DNA from: Ascidia mentula
Lineage: Eukaryota > Chordata > Ascidiacea > Phlebobranchia > Ascidiidae
Length of the DNA: 64,000 nt
Assembly: GCA_947561715.1 (NCBI GenBank)
Contig: OX387205.1
Coordinates: 1,865,001 to 1,929,000, forward strand
Direction of reading: 5' to 3'
Both the position numbers and the translations under genes were made by a program. This document shows, piece by piece, positions 11,901-22,048 of this stretch (position 1 is its first letter; each line of letters starts with the position of its first letter). The notes below the pieces were generated by a model. It saw nothing but the letters and a program-made list of their open reading frames with translations, was not told the DNA's origin and made no database searches.

Positions 11901-14900
11901 CCAGAATTCTGGGGTGTCGATCCACCAGCATACAACCACTCATTTGAATATATGCGCTTAGCACATCCCTTCCCACGGGCTTTCAACTTGTTATCCCGCC
12001 AACTTCACGTTACAGCTTGGCCACCACACAGACCAGCTTTAACTTTTCGGGACCAACAACAAAAACCGCCTATTAGGCGCAAAGTACCCATAGACTTCGC
12101 TCTTTAGCATTGGCTCAAACACATCACACAAGAAAAATCAACCACCTTCACCATGTCTCTCCATAGTAGTTTGGGATCGACTCTGCGTACACCCACACCA
12201 AAAGAAAAAGAAAAAAAAAAGAAAAATAAGTGATTGCGCATCAGCCCCCGGCAGCTCGTTTGAATATGTGCGCATAACATTTCTCCCAAACCGATGAATC
12301 GCAATTTCCACGGGTTTTCAACACTTGTTATCCCGCCAACAGGACGTTACACCTCGGCCATCACACAAGCCAGCTTTTCATCTTTTGGGACCAACAACAA
12401 AAACCTCCTGTAAGGCGCAAAGTACCCACAGACTTCGCTCTTTAGCATTGGCTTCAAACCCACGGCCAAGTAAAAATCAACCACCTTCACCAAGTCCCTC
12501 CATGGTAGTTTTGGATCGATTCTGCGTATACCCTTGCAGAAATGAAAATAATTTTAAGGACACGATATCTCATGCACCTCCCGAACCAATATGTATCCTA
12601 ACTTTCACTGGCAATGGTTACTCGATACTCGACAAACTTGTGACAACTCGCGCATGCTCTCCCTCATGTGCACAAGTAGGGAGAAATGGACTCTGCACAC
12701 TCCTCGTCAACACTAAAAGGATTTCGCATTTTCTGCTGGATTTCAACCTCCGAAATTCCGCCAACTTGGCAATACTACATTGGCGACCATATAAAGGCAT
12801 TACAGCGGTTGGCCTTAATGCTGCTATGTAGTAGGGTCGTGAGTTACTCTTCGTCTACGTTTCTATCTGAGAGTCGCGCCAAAAAAAAGTTTGTTCGCTA
12901 AAGCGTTGTTAATTCCTGGCAAAATTGCAGTCATCCACAAAGGAAACAATGGCATCTTCCAAGTACTTCTCCGCTTGCTATGACAGCTAAACATAAACGC
13001 GGTGATTCAACAACTATTTCACCGCCAAATTAAAATTACAGCACGGGCAATCGTTGACAAAATACGCGGGAATTCTGTCTGCATCGTAGGAAACATTGGA
13101 CGTTGCGTTTGCCACCACACCTTTGCGCATTTGCAAGTAAAATTGTATGGACAGAAACATCTATTATTGGGTTGTTAACAGAAATATTCGTACGTTTCAA
13201 ACTCACTGCAATCGTCATCGATTGACAATAGGGGGTCAAATGGCATTTGTGAATTTGATTGAAACGGAAATCACGCCTAATATTCATATTGGTTGGATAA
13301 TAGTTCCAATGGTTTCAGTCTGTTTAAAAAAATTAAAATCGAAAGGTTTTTTGTACCTGAATGACGATGTCGCTGTCGTACTTGGCATAATTTGAGACAA
13401 CCTTTTTCTTGTCTCCATTTTTTCCGCAACAGCACACCTTCTCTCCAGCACGAACCCGTGCAATGCAAAGTACCGCAACGATCAGGATTACGAGGCCGAC
13501 CAGCGAGAGAGGAGCGGCCACTGCCCAGTATGGAAAAGTGGTTTCCACTTCTCCGCAAGTCAAATCCTCTTCGGGGTCAAGAGTCAACAGGTTCTTCCCT
13601 TTCAGATTCGGTGGATCCGCGCACGTGTATTGAACTAAAGGGGAAGCTGTTGGTGATTTTTTTTGGAATATTAAGAAAAACAAGCATTAACTAAAAAAAT
13701 TTAGAAACAAGTTGGTTCCTAGATTTATAAAGCGGATTAATTTAGATCAACTAGTCCCAAAAGTACTGGGTTCCATAAATAAACATTAAGGAAAAAGAAA
13801 ACAGTAAAGCCCATGCAACTGCTAAGAAATTCATTTTTCAGACGTTTCGATTGCAACTGCAATAATTGTCAATGTGGAATATGAAGAGTTTCGTGAACTA
13901 ACTATAGTTTTAGGAAAAAATAGCCAAACACGTTCATTGAGACGTTGTCAAAAAACGTTCAATCACAAACCTTAGTGGTATTTTTGTTTTGCTACTCTAA
14001 CCTCCTAATAGGGTCGCGACACATAATTTTAAAAACCATATGATCCAGACATAATGCGAGCTTAAAACTGCTGGAAATGTTCCGACAAACCTGAACGTGG
14101 GTGAAGGTGGTCGAATATTTCTTGCGGAATTAACTTCATGAAATTGACGAATTGTTTAAGGTTGCAATCGCACTTGAATAAATTGTTGGATAAATCGGCT
14201 CTGGTCAATGCGGGGAAAGTCCCTATGCCGATCTGTTTTACGTGGGTGATGTAATTCCGTTGCAGGAACAATTCTGCAAAAAGTTAAAGAGTTTTAAAGT
14301 ACTAATGCTGGAAAACTTAACATGCGTTTTTGACACATCGTCTTTCACGTTAAATCACCACAAATTTGCAAAACATGAAGAATAAAAAAATGTCAAAAAA
14401 TCATTCATGTTAATATTCTAGGAAGCTCGAAGAAGTACAAGCTACAACGAATATACTAGTTAACAGATTTAACTCACTAAAGCTTACGGTCTGTAATCCT
14501 TTAGCTTTGTGGATTATACACATAAGGAGCTGTAAAAGTTTTGTTTTCTCGATTTCATTGCCTATGTTAACCCCCCAGCAACATAAATTCTTTCTGATTT
14601 ATCATCGTGACGTCATACCTTTCAGTTCCATCATTTGTCTCATCTCCAACTCTCTGATGCTGTTGTAACTTAAATCGAGAACTGTCAGGATATCAGGGTA
14701 TAGGAAAGTGTCCATAGGAAATCCGGGTATTTTGCAGTGTGAAAGGTCAAGAATCTGAATAAAATGTATTGTTACCCAAGGTCGAATGGCCAGTCAAGGT
14801 CAGTTCACAGCTTTATCGTGTTCCAAAGTAGTTTGACTGTAGCACATGCGGATAAATCATAGAATAGGATTAATGGTACACCAAGAAGAAATTGCTAGGC

Positions 14901-17900
14901 AGGATCAAACTGGTAAAATTTAGGAGTATATTTACTCCAATGGCATCGTCATATATAAGGCGAAACGTATTTGCAACTGCAAACAAATTTGTTTTGTTTT
15001 TTTTTGTTTTCCGCGTAGTTTTTGTTTTCACCGCACCTTTGTATTCACTTTAACTCACATATTTTGCTTGGTTATTCCCCAAACACATTTTGGCATGTAA
15101 CTGCACTTGTTTCAAATTTTCACGTTTTATTTTACACGCTCGAGCAGCCGTGCTTACGTGGCAGACGTGTGATGCGCTGATTGGTTGAGATGCGGCGGGT
15201 GTTTTAATCAGTGGCAAGCCCGACATTCCTCTTGCGGTGTCGCGGGGTGAAGAATGATTGTTCATTAAGCGCTGAGGTGAGATAGACGGAGATTTGTTGT
15301 TGGGCGCTGTGGTCTCGTATATTGAGACTTGTTGTTGGGCGTTAAATGAGGTGCAGTGTCGTTGTGTGTAACCCGCAAAACAAACGTTGTTTTCAATTGC
15401 GCATTTATCGTTTATTAGCGTTCTTTCATTTAAATACAAAAGTAGCCACGTGGCTCCAGGTCTTTGCAGTAAACCGTCAGTCCAGGGTTTACCAAGTTGG
15501 GATTGCCGACCTTGCGTTTGCGCAGTTCGGGTTGGACAAACTATTAGTTTAGACGTTTAACAACTCACCACCTGTACGTTAAGCAGAATTGCAGAGTCGC
15601 CGCACTGGTTTCGTTCAACGACAACAAAGCTAGTGTGCACGCCAAACGACTGGCGTCAAAATAATTTCAAATCGCTGTTTTCGCATCTGTTTATTTTAAT
15701 GTGGAGATCCGAAACCACAACTGAAAACTCCCGGTTAGGTTTAAACTCACGACCCTGAACATTGACGTCATGAAAAGCTGAGATTGATGAAAAGGACCTG
15801 GCAGGGCAACATTATCGCTCTAATGCGCATTCAATATTGCTTCAGTTTTTAGATCAGTTTAAACAAAGGCATTTAACCCTTTAAGCGCCGCAATCACTTT
15901 TCAAAAATTAAAAATTTTTGATGCTTAAGTTCAGGTACCTATAACTTTATTTCTACAAACGCTAGACTAAAAATTTCAACACAAAAATCATAGGAAAATT
16001 CATACTCTACACAATCATCGCTTTTCTAGTTCAATAACTCCAAGTTTTCGTGTAGTTATACCTAAAAATACAACCACCCCTACTAAAACAGCTTTCAAGC
16101 CATAGTACCCTTCATAAAAACGTCCATAACTCCCGAAATTGTGCGAATTTTGAAATAATTCGACTGTTTCCTGAATCAATGTGAACACCAAGACGCAATG
16201 AAGCGAAAAAAACGGATCGCTACATTTAAAATTTTTGAGCGACGGTACTGTCTAGTAAACTGAAATTTTAGAGAGTTATTTTGGTATAAGTTACTTATAT
16301 ACTGTTAGTTATTGCTTGTAAAAAGGCTTGTAAGCTTTGTTACACAGCTCAGACGTTTGCTAACTGATAGCAGATGAATTTGACAGCACTTCTAAAAAAA
16401 AATTTTTTTTGTTCCTTTATGTGTTCAACTGGTAGTGTATGTCAGCAAGTTGATGAATAAGAAGGCATAACATCAATACATATTGATAATTGAATAGACA
16501 AGCCTTCTGCCAGTGCATATAAACCTTTTCCATGAAATAACAGAGACAATGTATAAAAAAGACAAGGAAAAAATTAGCTGTATGAAATTGAAGCTACCCC
16601 ATTTACTGGATGACGCCCACAGCCACGCCCACAACTGTTTGATTCTTGAACAATTTGCATGAATATATGATTGCATATTTGCATGAATTCCATATATATA
16701 TGATGCTTTGATACCAAATTATGGATCAGGGATGTTACAGAGGTGACTGTAACATCACCAAATCACCATCATTGAACTTTTTGTGGATATGTTTTGGATA
16801 TACCCTTCGAAAACCATTGGTTATTGTTATGCAGAGGAAAGAATTATTCAATGTTGGTTTATGTATTTGGCCATGCTTTAGAGATTATCATATTAGTCAA
16901 TAATGTTTTGTTTCAATTGTGTTCAACGTAAATACAAAGTAAAAAAAATGATATCTCCATATTTGCATGTAAATATATAGTCATTGTGACGTCATAGGTT
17001 GCTAAAAAACACACCATTAGAAAGGTGAGACCTTCCTCTACAATTCTTATGCAGATCATTACCAGGTACAACCAACAGATAAAAGGTTGTTTGGCAAGGT
17101 ATGCAATGATACCAAACATTTTTTGGCTAATTTTTCCATACATCTGGCTTTGCATGTAAATATATAGTCATTGTGACGTCATACAGCGAAAAAAAACACA
17201 CCATCGGAAAGGTCAGACCTTCCTCCACAATTCTTACGAAGATCATTTCTAGTTACAACGTACAGATAATAAGTTATTAGACAAAGTATGCAGTGACATC
17301 ACTAAAAATTTTCTGCTTACTTTTCCAAAAATTTGGTTTCAAACAACGTCAATTTACGAAAAAAGTTCAAATACAAAGGTACAACTTTGTTATGTTTATG
17401 TGAAACTACAGCCCTTGCGCCTTCCGTTGGTAAAAACCTCAAGTCGTTACGCGCACTACAGCGTGAGATATGCGCGAAAGAAAAAAGGCGCTCTGCTGTC
17501 TGGCCAAAGCCAATGCATTGGCTTGGTGGCGCTTAAAGGGTTAAATACGATTTTTAGAAGAAAATAAATGAATGTTGAAAAATCAAAAAAGTGACACCAG
17601 GAACATTGCTGTCGATCACTCGTTACATCGCACGCATTTTAATACGAGTCTTTAAAAACTATTTGCAATGAAGGCCATTATATCCACGGCAGAATGAAAA
17701 AATAGGGTCAAAATTACCTCCAAGCTATCCATGAACATAAAATCATCGCTGCATATGATATCTATCTGGTTTCGTGTCAGGGTGAGATTTTTCAGGACTT
17801 GAAGGCGGGACAGCGAACTACCCAGTCTGAGAGATTGAAAATCTGTTGGGGTGGAAGATTTTAGTTCTTTAGTAAAAGTAAGCATAATTCTTACTAAGAT

Positions 17901-20900
17901 CGAATTGAAAAAAAAAAATTGAATTTTCACGAAAAAATACACCAATGTGTTTTCCTATATTTGGTGAAATTTCTTAAATAAGTGGATAAATTTACTAAAT
18001 TTAAGTATTTGGGACACACCAGCTATTGGCTTAATTTCGCTTAAGTTACCACCCCACGTTGTTGGTATTGAAAACACAACTCATTTTTAAACGTTTTCGT
18101 GGTAACCCCTTTTATTTGGCTATAAGTCGACATAACAGGGTCACGTGATTTTCAAATTTGTCGCGCGAAAAAGACGAATTTACAGGTTTTTAAGTTAGCT
18201 CAAGTTAACCAGATTGGTGTTAAATTGAAAACCAGCGGTTGAATACCTTGTCGGTCTTCGGGAATATAACTGGCGAAGTTGTCTCTAATCTCTTCCTGGG
18301 TTGCACACCTCGACGATTTGATCCGGCTAATCCTGTATGTTAACAATGGAAACCATAAGATTATTGAATTATTTGGCATTTGTTTTTTTTAGGAGAAGTT
18401 GTCGTAAAACTACATAGAAATTAGCCTCTGCTGCTCGGTGGTGGTGATCTACGGATCTTTTTTTACTTGTGAGGTAACTTATCTCTTGAGCAATTTTGGA
18501 TAATATCTGGGCAGTGACTTTTATGCAACAATTTCAATTTAAAATGTTCTTTCAAATATTTTCGTTTTGGCCTTTTTGTGTTTCACGGGTTTGGATTTCC
18601 GTTATGGTGCGCTGCTTTGAAACCATCAAATGAATTAGTTTTTCGTGTATACACGTAAGGTGAAATTACCTGTTGTTTGACAAATCCAGGTATTTCAGGT
18701 TTAAAGGTAGTCGATCAGGTATGGTGTTAATGGAATTATAACTCAAATCCAGTCTTTCCAACTTCGGCAAATCATCGAACGTTTTTCTTCCAAAGTTGGT
18801 CAGTTTTGTCTACAGAAAATGGAAAAAAAACTTTCTTGTGGGACATAATCTGACCTATCTGACCTAAAAGCCTATATAGAGAGTCGAAACAAAGACAACG
18901 ATAAAATATTTACAAAGTGGAACGATTGACAAAGAAACAAAAAATGTTTGAAGCTCGAAAGCAAAACCATGTATATGCAAACCACAATATTATGTCTCAG
19001 GGCCGGATGTATCTCATTAAAGGTCTTGGGCACTTCAGACTTGAGTACCCTATCTACTGTAAACAACAACAATAAAAAATAATATAAGTTAATTCCAATG
19101 ATGTTGAAATCACTTCTAACCGCTTGTAGTATCGTGTCCGCAAATAAATTTAACCTAACAGCGAATGAATAAAGAACGTATAGGACTCTCCCTATAGAGT
19201 CTATACTCTTGTTACCCTAAGCACGCGGAGCTACTTCATCCAGTCATACTGTGTCTTACATTCTGAGTGCTGCATCCAGTCATGGTGAGAGTTTTCAATT
19301 CCTGGAGGTTTGCGAAGACGGCTGTGAGTTTTTTAACCTCCATACATGAGAGGTCAAGCTCTTCGACCGAGACTGGAATGGAATTGGTCGGAACTTCCTC
19401 AAAGTAGTTGTAGGAAAGGTCAAGGACACGTACATTGGTCAGAAATCCACCTTCGAAGGAAAAAAAAACTTATTTATCAATTTGAAAGTGCGCTAGCCCC
19501 GTGCCACAGTCTACAAGCTGCACTGAGGAGACCTTACAGGTCGAAACAGTGTGTACTCTCATTGACTATCATGACCTTTTTTGCAAAAATATGAATTGAA
19601 TTTGGAAGTGTTTTCCATAATTTGTATTTTATTGAGGCAATATTTTTTGGAAGTGACAGCCCTTTGTAACATAATTAGTTTTCTCCAATATCTGAAGCAA
19701 CTGATCGTATATGGAAAGGTGTTTCTTGAACACGAAAGGAAAAACCAAAAAGATTAGATGTGAAGTTCTGTCACCAAAGTTATTAAACCAATAAAAGAAT
19801 TTTATAACGTTCTAAGGTAGTACAATGAATTGCTTTTATAGACGCTATATTCGTTATAACCTAGATGCAGCGGGTTATTTTGATTGAACTTTATGTAAGA
19901 AGGGATTTCAAAACCGTCCAAGGTTGGATTCGAACTCCTAACCTTCTGCTTAAGGACCTATATGGGTATTAGATTGGAGAAATCCTGTGTTCAAGGCCCT
20001 CGGCTGTAATGCATCTAGCGACTGTCCTCCTTGGTGGAGGGCTTTGACACTTTTTCAGCAACTAAATTTGATGCCATCGCATAGAGAAGAGAGTTGGAAC
20101 TTACAAAAAAATGCAAATGAGTGGGTAGTTGAACGATTCATTTTTCTGCAAAATCCAGTTCCATTTTTTGTTGCTCTTTTAACCAAAATACTGAGTAACC
20201 AGGGGGGCAAATGGCCCTGGGGGGTGGCTAAACCATTTTTTCGGAGACTAATTTCGATCAAAATTTGTAGATATGAAATGGATCTTTCATAAAATCACAA
20301 ATGATTGGACACTTAAACGATTCATTTTGCCACAAACACAGCCTGATTTTTTGCTCCATTTTCAACATAATTTTCAGCAGCACCCACCAGCAAGTTACAA
20401 CCTAATTGGAATAGCCCAAAACCCCACTAAAACTGCCCCAAACACCCTAAAATTGACAGCACGCACGCACATGTGCGCTCATTCAACCGTAAATTTAACT
20501 TAATTGCGTCACTGCTTTGCTTGGTGATGCATGACTTTGCATTGTGACACAGGTCTACACGGTGGGCATTTCCCAGCACCAAAACTAATTTTCATAGAAA
20601 TACCAATATGCGTCCTTAAACTTACCTGCTTCGTCATACAGTTGCGGAAAATGTCGAATTTTGGTGTGGGACAAAATCAACACTTCCAACGATCTTGCGC
20701 TCTCCCCGAGGTCACTAAAGGTCAAATTTTCAAGGCTGGTGTGTGAGAGGTCAAGTCGGGTCAATCGTCCCAGATGTCTCATTGCCAGTGGGTCAATTTT
20801 CTGAATATATTTCACAATTATTTTAATCCTCGGATTGTTTTAACAGTGCACTCTACTACTATTCAGTTATATTCCGTAAAAAAACTGTCTGATTAAAAGA

Positions 20901-22048
20901 TTGAAAGTAGGAAAACCTGAGCGGTGTCAAGCGGTATTCCTGCAACCTTACACTGAAAGCTTAGATGGTGTTGGCATTGTTCCAAGTGACAACACAAAGA
21001 CACAAACAGTATTTAAAACCGAACTTACAGTTTTGATAGTTATGTTTTTACGCTATGTATTTTTACATTCTAAAGACGCCTATGGGTAGATCCATAAATT
21101 GTATGAGTCGATCGCGGAAAAACATGCTAGCGTGGTGAATTATCAATGTCATGACATGTTCTGGGGGAGGCCACCCCCACCTATATTGCTATAATTGAAG
21201 TATGTTTAACACATATCAAAAATACCTTGTGAAGGATGGAAGACCTAATAGGATTTTGCATTTAAGGTCTTAACAATCTGATACCTGTGTTGTTACGTTA
21301 ACCGGTGATAAAGAAAACATCTTCATTATAGTTTTAAAATATCCATGCGTATCATTCGTTAAAGTTTCAAAAGTAGCTTACGGTTATTGGATTAAAGGAA
21401 AGGTCAAGTTCATCCAGATACGTGTGGCCGTCCAAATAACCTGCAGTAACCTCTGTAATAGCATTTCCCTCGAGGTCAATGACCGCAACATCCATCGGGA
21501 TTTTGATGGGAATCTGCTTCTTATTTCTGTTCGCACATTTTACGAACTTTCGACCTGAGAACAAGATTTTAAACGGAACAAATTTATGTGTGTTTGCTAA
21601 AACCGTTCTAAAAAGTGGGGAAGGTTCATTTGTAGTCAGTTTTTCAAAAGATTGGATGAACATTTCGAAGTGCCTTCCGTCAAAATTAAGGTAGATTTTA
21701 AGGTAAAATAGAAATACATCAAAAATTACATTTAAGCAATGGAGCCAAAGACATGTTTGATAAAGATCTGTTAGGGCCGTTTGGCGGGCAAGACTGTCGT
21801 AGAGTCACAACAAAGCAGCTATGATGAGACTTAATCGGTCGAAATAGTGGCTCTGTAAGTACATTCTTACCATCACTCTCCAGAGTACATTTGCAATCGT
21901 CTGGACACATTGAAACTCTGTTCTCAGCATCAGTCTGACGTTTCTGTCTCCTCAAACCCTGTCCTGACGTCACAAGCAGACACAAAACAACCACCGTCGC
22001 CAGGGCAACGCAGATTGACTTCGGACTTTGGTGATGGAACGCCACCAT
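1..22048 (-). CDS. TLR: Toll-like receptor gene with extended C-terminal tail (3' end beyond window)
   Basis: Nineteen exons were joined by GT-AG sites with consistent phase: 22048-21871, 21554-21382, 20800-20626, 19450-19260, 18809-18670, 18332-18247, 17842-17718, 14754-14619, 14273-14091, 13646-13357, 4412-4224, 3963-3865, 3674-3481, 2905-2708, 2222-2126, 1485-1371, 1081-1006, 701-516, 45-1. They give about 958 residues before the window edge. Domain order is signal peptide with a basic cleavage site (RRQKR), LRRNT, about a dozen leucine-rich repeats, LRRCT, one membrane span near residues 512-534, a TIR domain at about 554-720, then at least 239 residues of polar tail. As in the Toll family it should sense microbial or endogenous ligands outside the cell and recruit TIR adaptors inside. 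The start is the ATG directly before the hydrophobic signal segment. Odd points are the tail, the altered BB loop and an 8.9 kb satellite-filled intron. The family call is firm; which receptor of the species it is cannot be told. Confidence 0.88.
3409..3414 (-). promoter_or_regulatory. possible early poly(A) signal after the TIR exon
   Basis: A canonical AATAAA lies on the minus strand about 63 bases past an in-frame TAA (3479-3477) that would be used if the intron after TIR exon 13 were retained. Retention would end the protein at SLICT, giving a Toll receptor of conventional length. Whether it is used cannot be told from sequence; AATAAA is frequent by chance in AT-rich DNA. Confidence 0.4.
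3481..4412 (-). CDS. TLR: TLR exons 11-13: TIR domain
   Basis: Exons 4412-4224, 3963-3865 and 3674-3481 encode a TIR fold. Box 1 reads NDAAILCHNENHKWV. The BB-loop region reads NFEVFTIGKTIK, where most TLRs have RDxxPGK, so the conserved proline is an isoleucine while the glycine and lysine remain. The next strand and helix read CIDSNRKIALVLTHEFLQEK, close to the SxKTIFVLSxNF pattern of TLRs. The last part has VVIVMLDALRWSDLP and box 3 as FYFWESM, keeping the FW pair. The acceptor ATC at 3963 fits only phase 0, which fixes the upstream donor at 4224. Family membership is clear; signalling competence is uncertain because of the BB-loop change. Confidence 0.88.
5645..7326. repeat. satellite unit A (1682 bases, shorter)
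   Basis: This is the first full unit between landmarks. It has T-rich sequence after the landmark, three minus-oriented motif copies with GTGTACACACAGAGTCG-like context between about 5730 and 5860, then plus-oriented motifs near 6281, 6595, 6770 and 6845, and finally a minus-oriented copy at 6901 followed by the conserved GTGAGGTCACAGTGCCTGG block. It is about 170 bases shorter than the next units and more diverged. Confidence 0.75.
7327..9175. repeat. satellite unit B (1849 bases)
   Basis: The unit has the landmark, a minus-oriented motif at about 7393, plus-oriented motifs near 7862, 8039, 8208, 8473 and 8703 (with a weaker TTCTGCATCC copy near 7930), and a minus-oriented motif at 8759. 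Blocks such as GGGCTTTCAATACTTGTTA and CCGCCAACTTCACGTTACAG lie between motifs and recur in every unit. Confidence 0.8.
9176..11028. repeat. satellite unit C (1853 bases)
   Basis: Same layout as the previous unit: landmark, minus-oriented motif near 9245, plus-oriented motifs near 9703, 9890, 10020, 10322, 10490 and 10556, and a minus-oriented motif at 10612. By eye it is the closest match to the preceding unit, which suggests recent copying by unequal exchange. Confidence 0.8.
11029..12870. repeat. satellite unit D, with a decaying right edge
   Basis: The left half matches the other units, with plus-oriented motifs near 11530, 11708, 11882 and 12180. From about 12320 the copies degenerate (motifs near 12521, 12690 and 12848 differ at several bases) and the array dissolves into single-copy intron. 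No GTGAGGTCACAGTGCC block follows, so the unit is not closed on the right. Confidence 0.7.
13357..13646 (-). CDS. TLR: TLR exon 10: end of LRRCT, transmembrane helix, cytoplasmic stop-transfer
   Basis: The exon completes the LRRCT (YTCADPPNLKG and later EEDLTCGEV supply its last cysteines) and then encodes a single hydrophobic span, WAVAAPLSLVGLVILIVAV, followed by basic and cysteine-rich residues (KVCCCGKNGDKKK) that place what follows in the cytoplasm; the CCC cluster could be palmitoylated. It ends with YAKYDSDIVIQ, just ahead of TIR box 1. Its 5' donor (CAG|GTACAAAA) opens the 8944-base intron holding the satellite array. Confidence 0.9.
14091..22048 (-). CDS. TLR: TLR ectodomain exons 1-9: signal peptide, LRRNT, LRRs, start of LRRCT
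   Basis: Exon 1 (22048-21871) encodes a signal peptide with core VALATVVVLCLLVTSG, then GLRRQKRQTD, a furin-like RRQKR site, and the LRRNT cysteines MCPDDCKC. Exons 2-9 carry LRR signatures such as LDELDLSFNPI, LTRLDLSHTSL, VRVLDLSYNYF, LERLDLSYNSI, LKYLDLSNNRI, LKNLTLTRNQI, ILDLSHCKI and LTVLDLSYNSI. Exon 9 ends with NNLFKCDCNL, the opening of a TLR-type LRRCT. The ectodomain is about 505 residues, shorter than most vertebrate TLRs and in keeping with the short Toll receptors reported from tunicates. The intron 14755-17717 contains a piggyBac-type element and a tRNA-like fragment; the intron 19451-20625 is AT-rich with a degenerate tRNA-like stretch. Confidence 0.88.
15720..15770 (-). repeat. 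degenerate fragment of the tRNA-like repeat family seen at 46 kb
   Basis: On the minus strand the segment reads CAGGGTCGTGAGTTTAAACC followed by TAACCGGGAG, nearly the same as the T-arm and 3' acceptor side of the two tRNA-like units at 46006-46078 and 46375-46447, and it is followed by the same TTTTCAG. The rest of the tRNA shape is gone. It supports a dispersed family rather than a working tRNA gene. Confidence 0.55.
15877..17540. mobile_element. non-autonomous piggyBac-type DNA transposon in a TLR intron
   Basis: The ends are perfect inverted repeats of 13 bases, CCCTTTAAGCGCC at 15877 and its complement ending at 17540, flanked on both sides by TTAA (15873-15876 and 17541-17544), the target duplication typical of piggyBac. 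The 1664-base interior has no open frame resembling a DDD transposase, so it would depend on a transposase made elsewhere. It lies in the intron between TLR exons 17842-17718 and 14754-14619. Confidence 0.75.
16965..17338. repeat. two-copy tandem repeat (187 bases) inside the piggyBac-type element
   Basis: A segment beginning GCATGTAAATATATAGTCAT at 16965 starts again at 17152, and the two copies stay alignable to about 17338 with scattered differences (AACACACCAT, AAGGT..GACCTTCCTC, ACAATTCTTA are shared). The duplication is internal to the transposon. Confidence 0.75.
19905..19975 (-). repeat. tRNA-like fragment (T-arm/B-box match only)
   Basis: The minus strand contains AGGAGTTCGAATCCAACCT, a good B-box and T-arm, after a short hairpin around CTTAAGCAG, but I find no acceptor stem or D-arm to pair with it. 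It is probably a decayed SINE or tRNA pseudogene in a TLR intron. Confidence 0.35.

Larger units (their letters stand above)
4730..12870. repeat. higher-order satellite array inside the TLR membrane-span/TIR intron
   Basis: A landmark beginning GACTCTGGGCGCTTTGCG recurs at 5645, 7327, 9176 and 11029, and a second one (GTCGATTTGATCCTACTATG, with neighbours) near 5168, 6908, 8765 and 10618. Periods are therefore about 1.68, 1.85 and 1.85 kb. Each unit contains many short repeats with the core CGACTCTGCGT, usually preceded by CCATAGTAG at about 10 bases distance and by TCAACCACCTTCACC further upstream. About two dozen copies read on the plus strand and about ten on the minus strand. The region 4730-5644 holds a diverged partial unit made mostly of minus-oriented copies. 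No reading frame is conserved between units, so I regard it as non-coding. It fills most of one host intron. Confidence 0.85.

Noticed and set aside
4730-12870. Array read as tandem snRNA, rRNA or spliced-leader genes
   Set aside because: No Sm site, snRNA or rRNA core, or known leader sequence is visible in the units.
4730-12870. CRISPR array or retroviral remains
   Set aside because: This is animal DNA, the spacers between motifs are themselves repeated, and no coding remnants of a retroelement are present.
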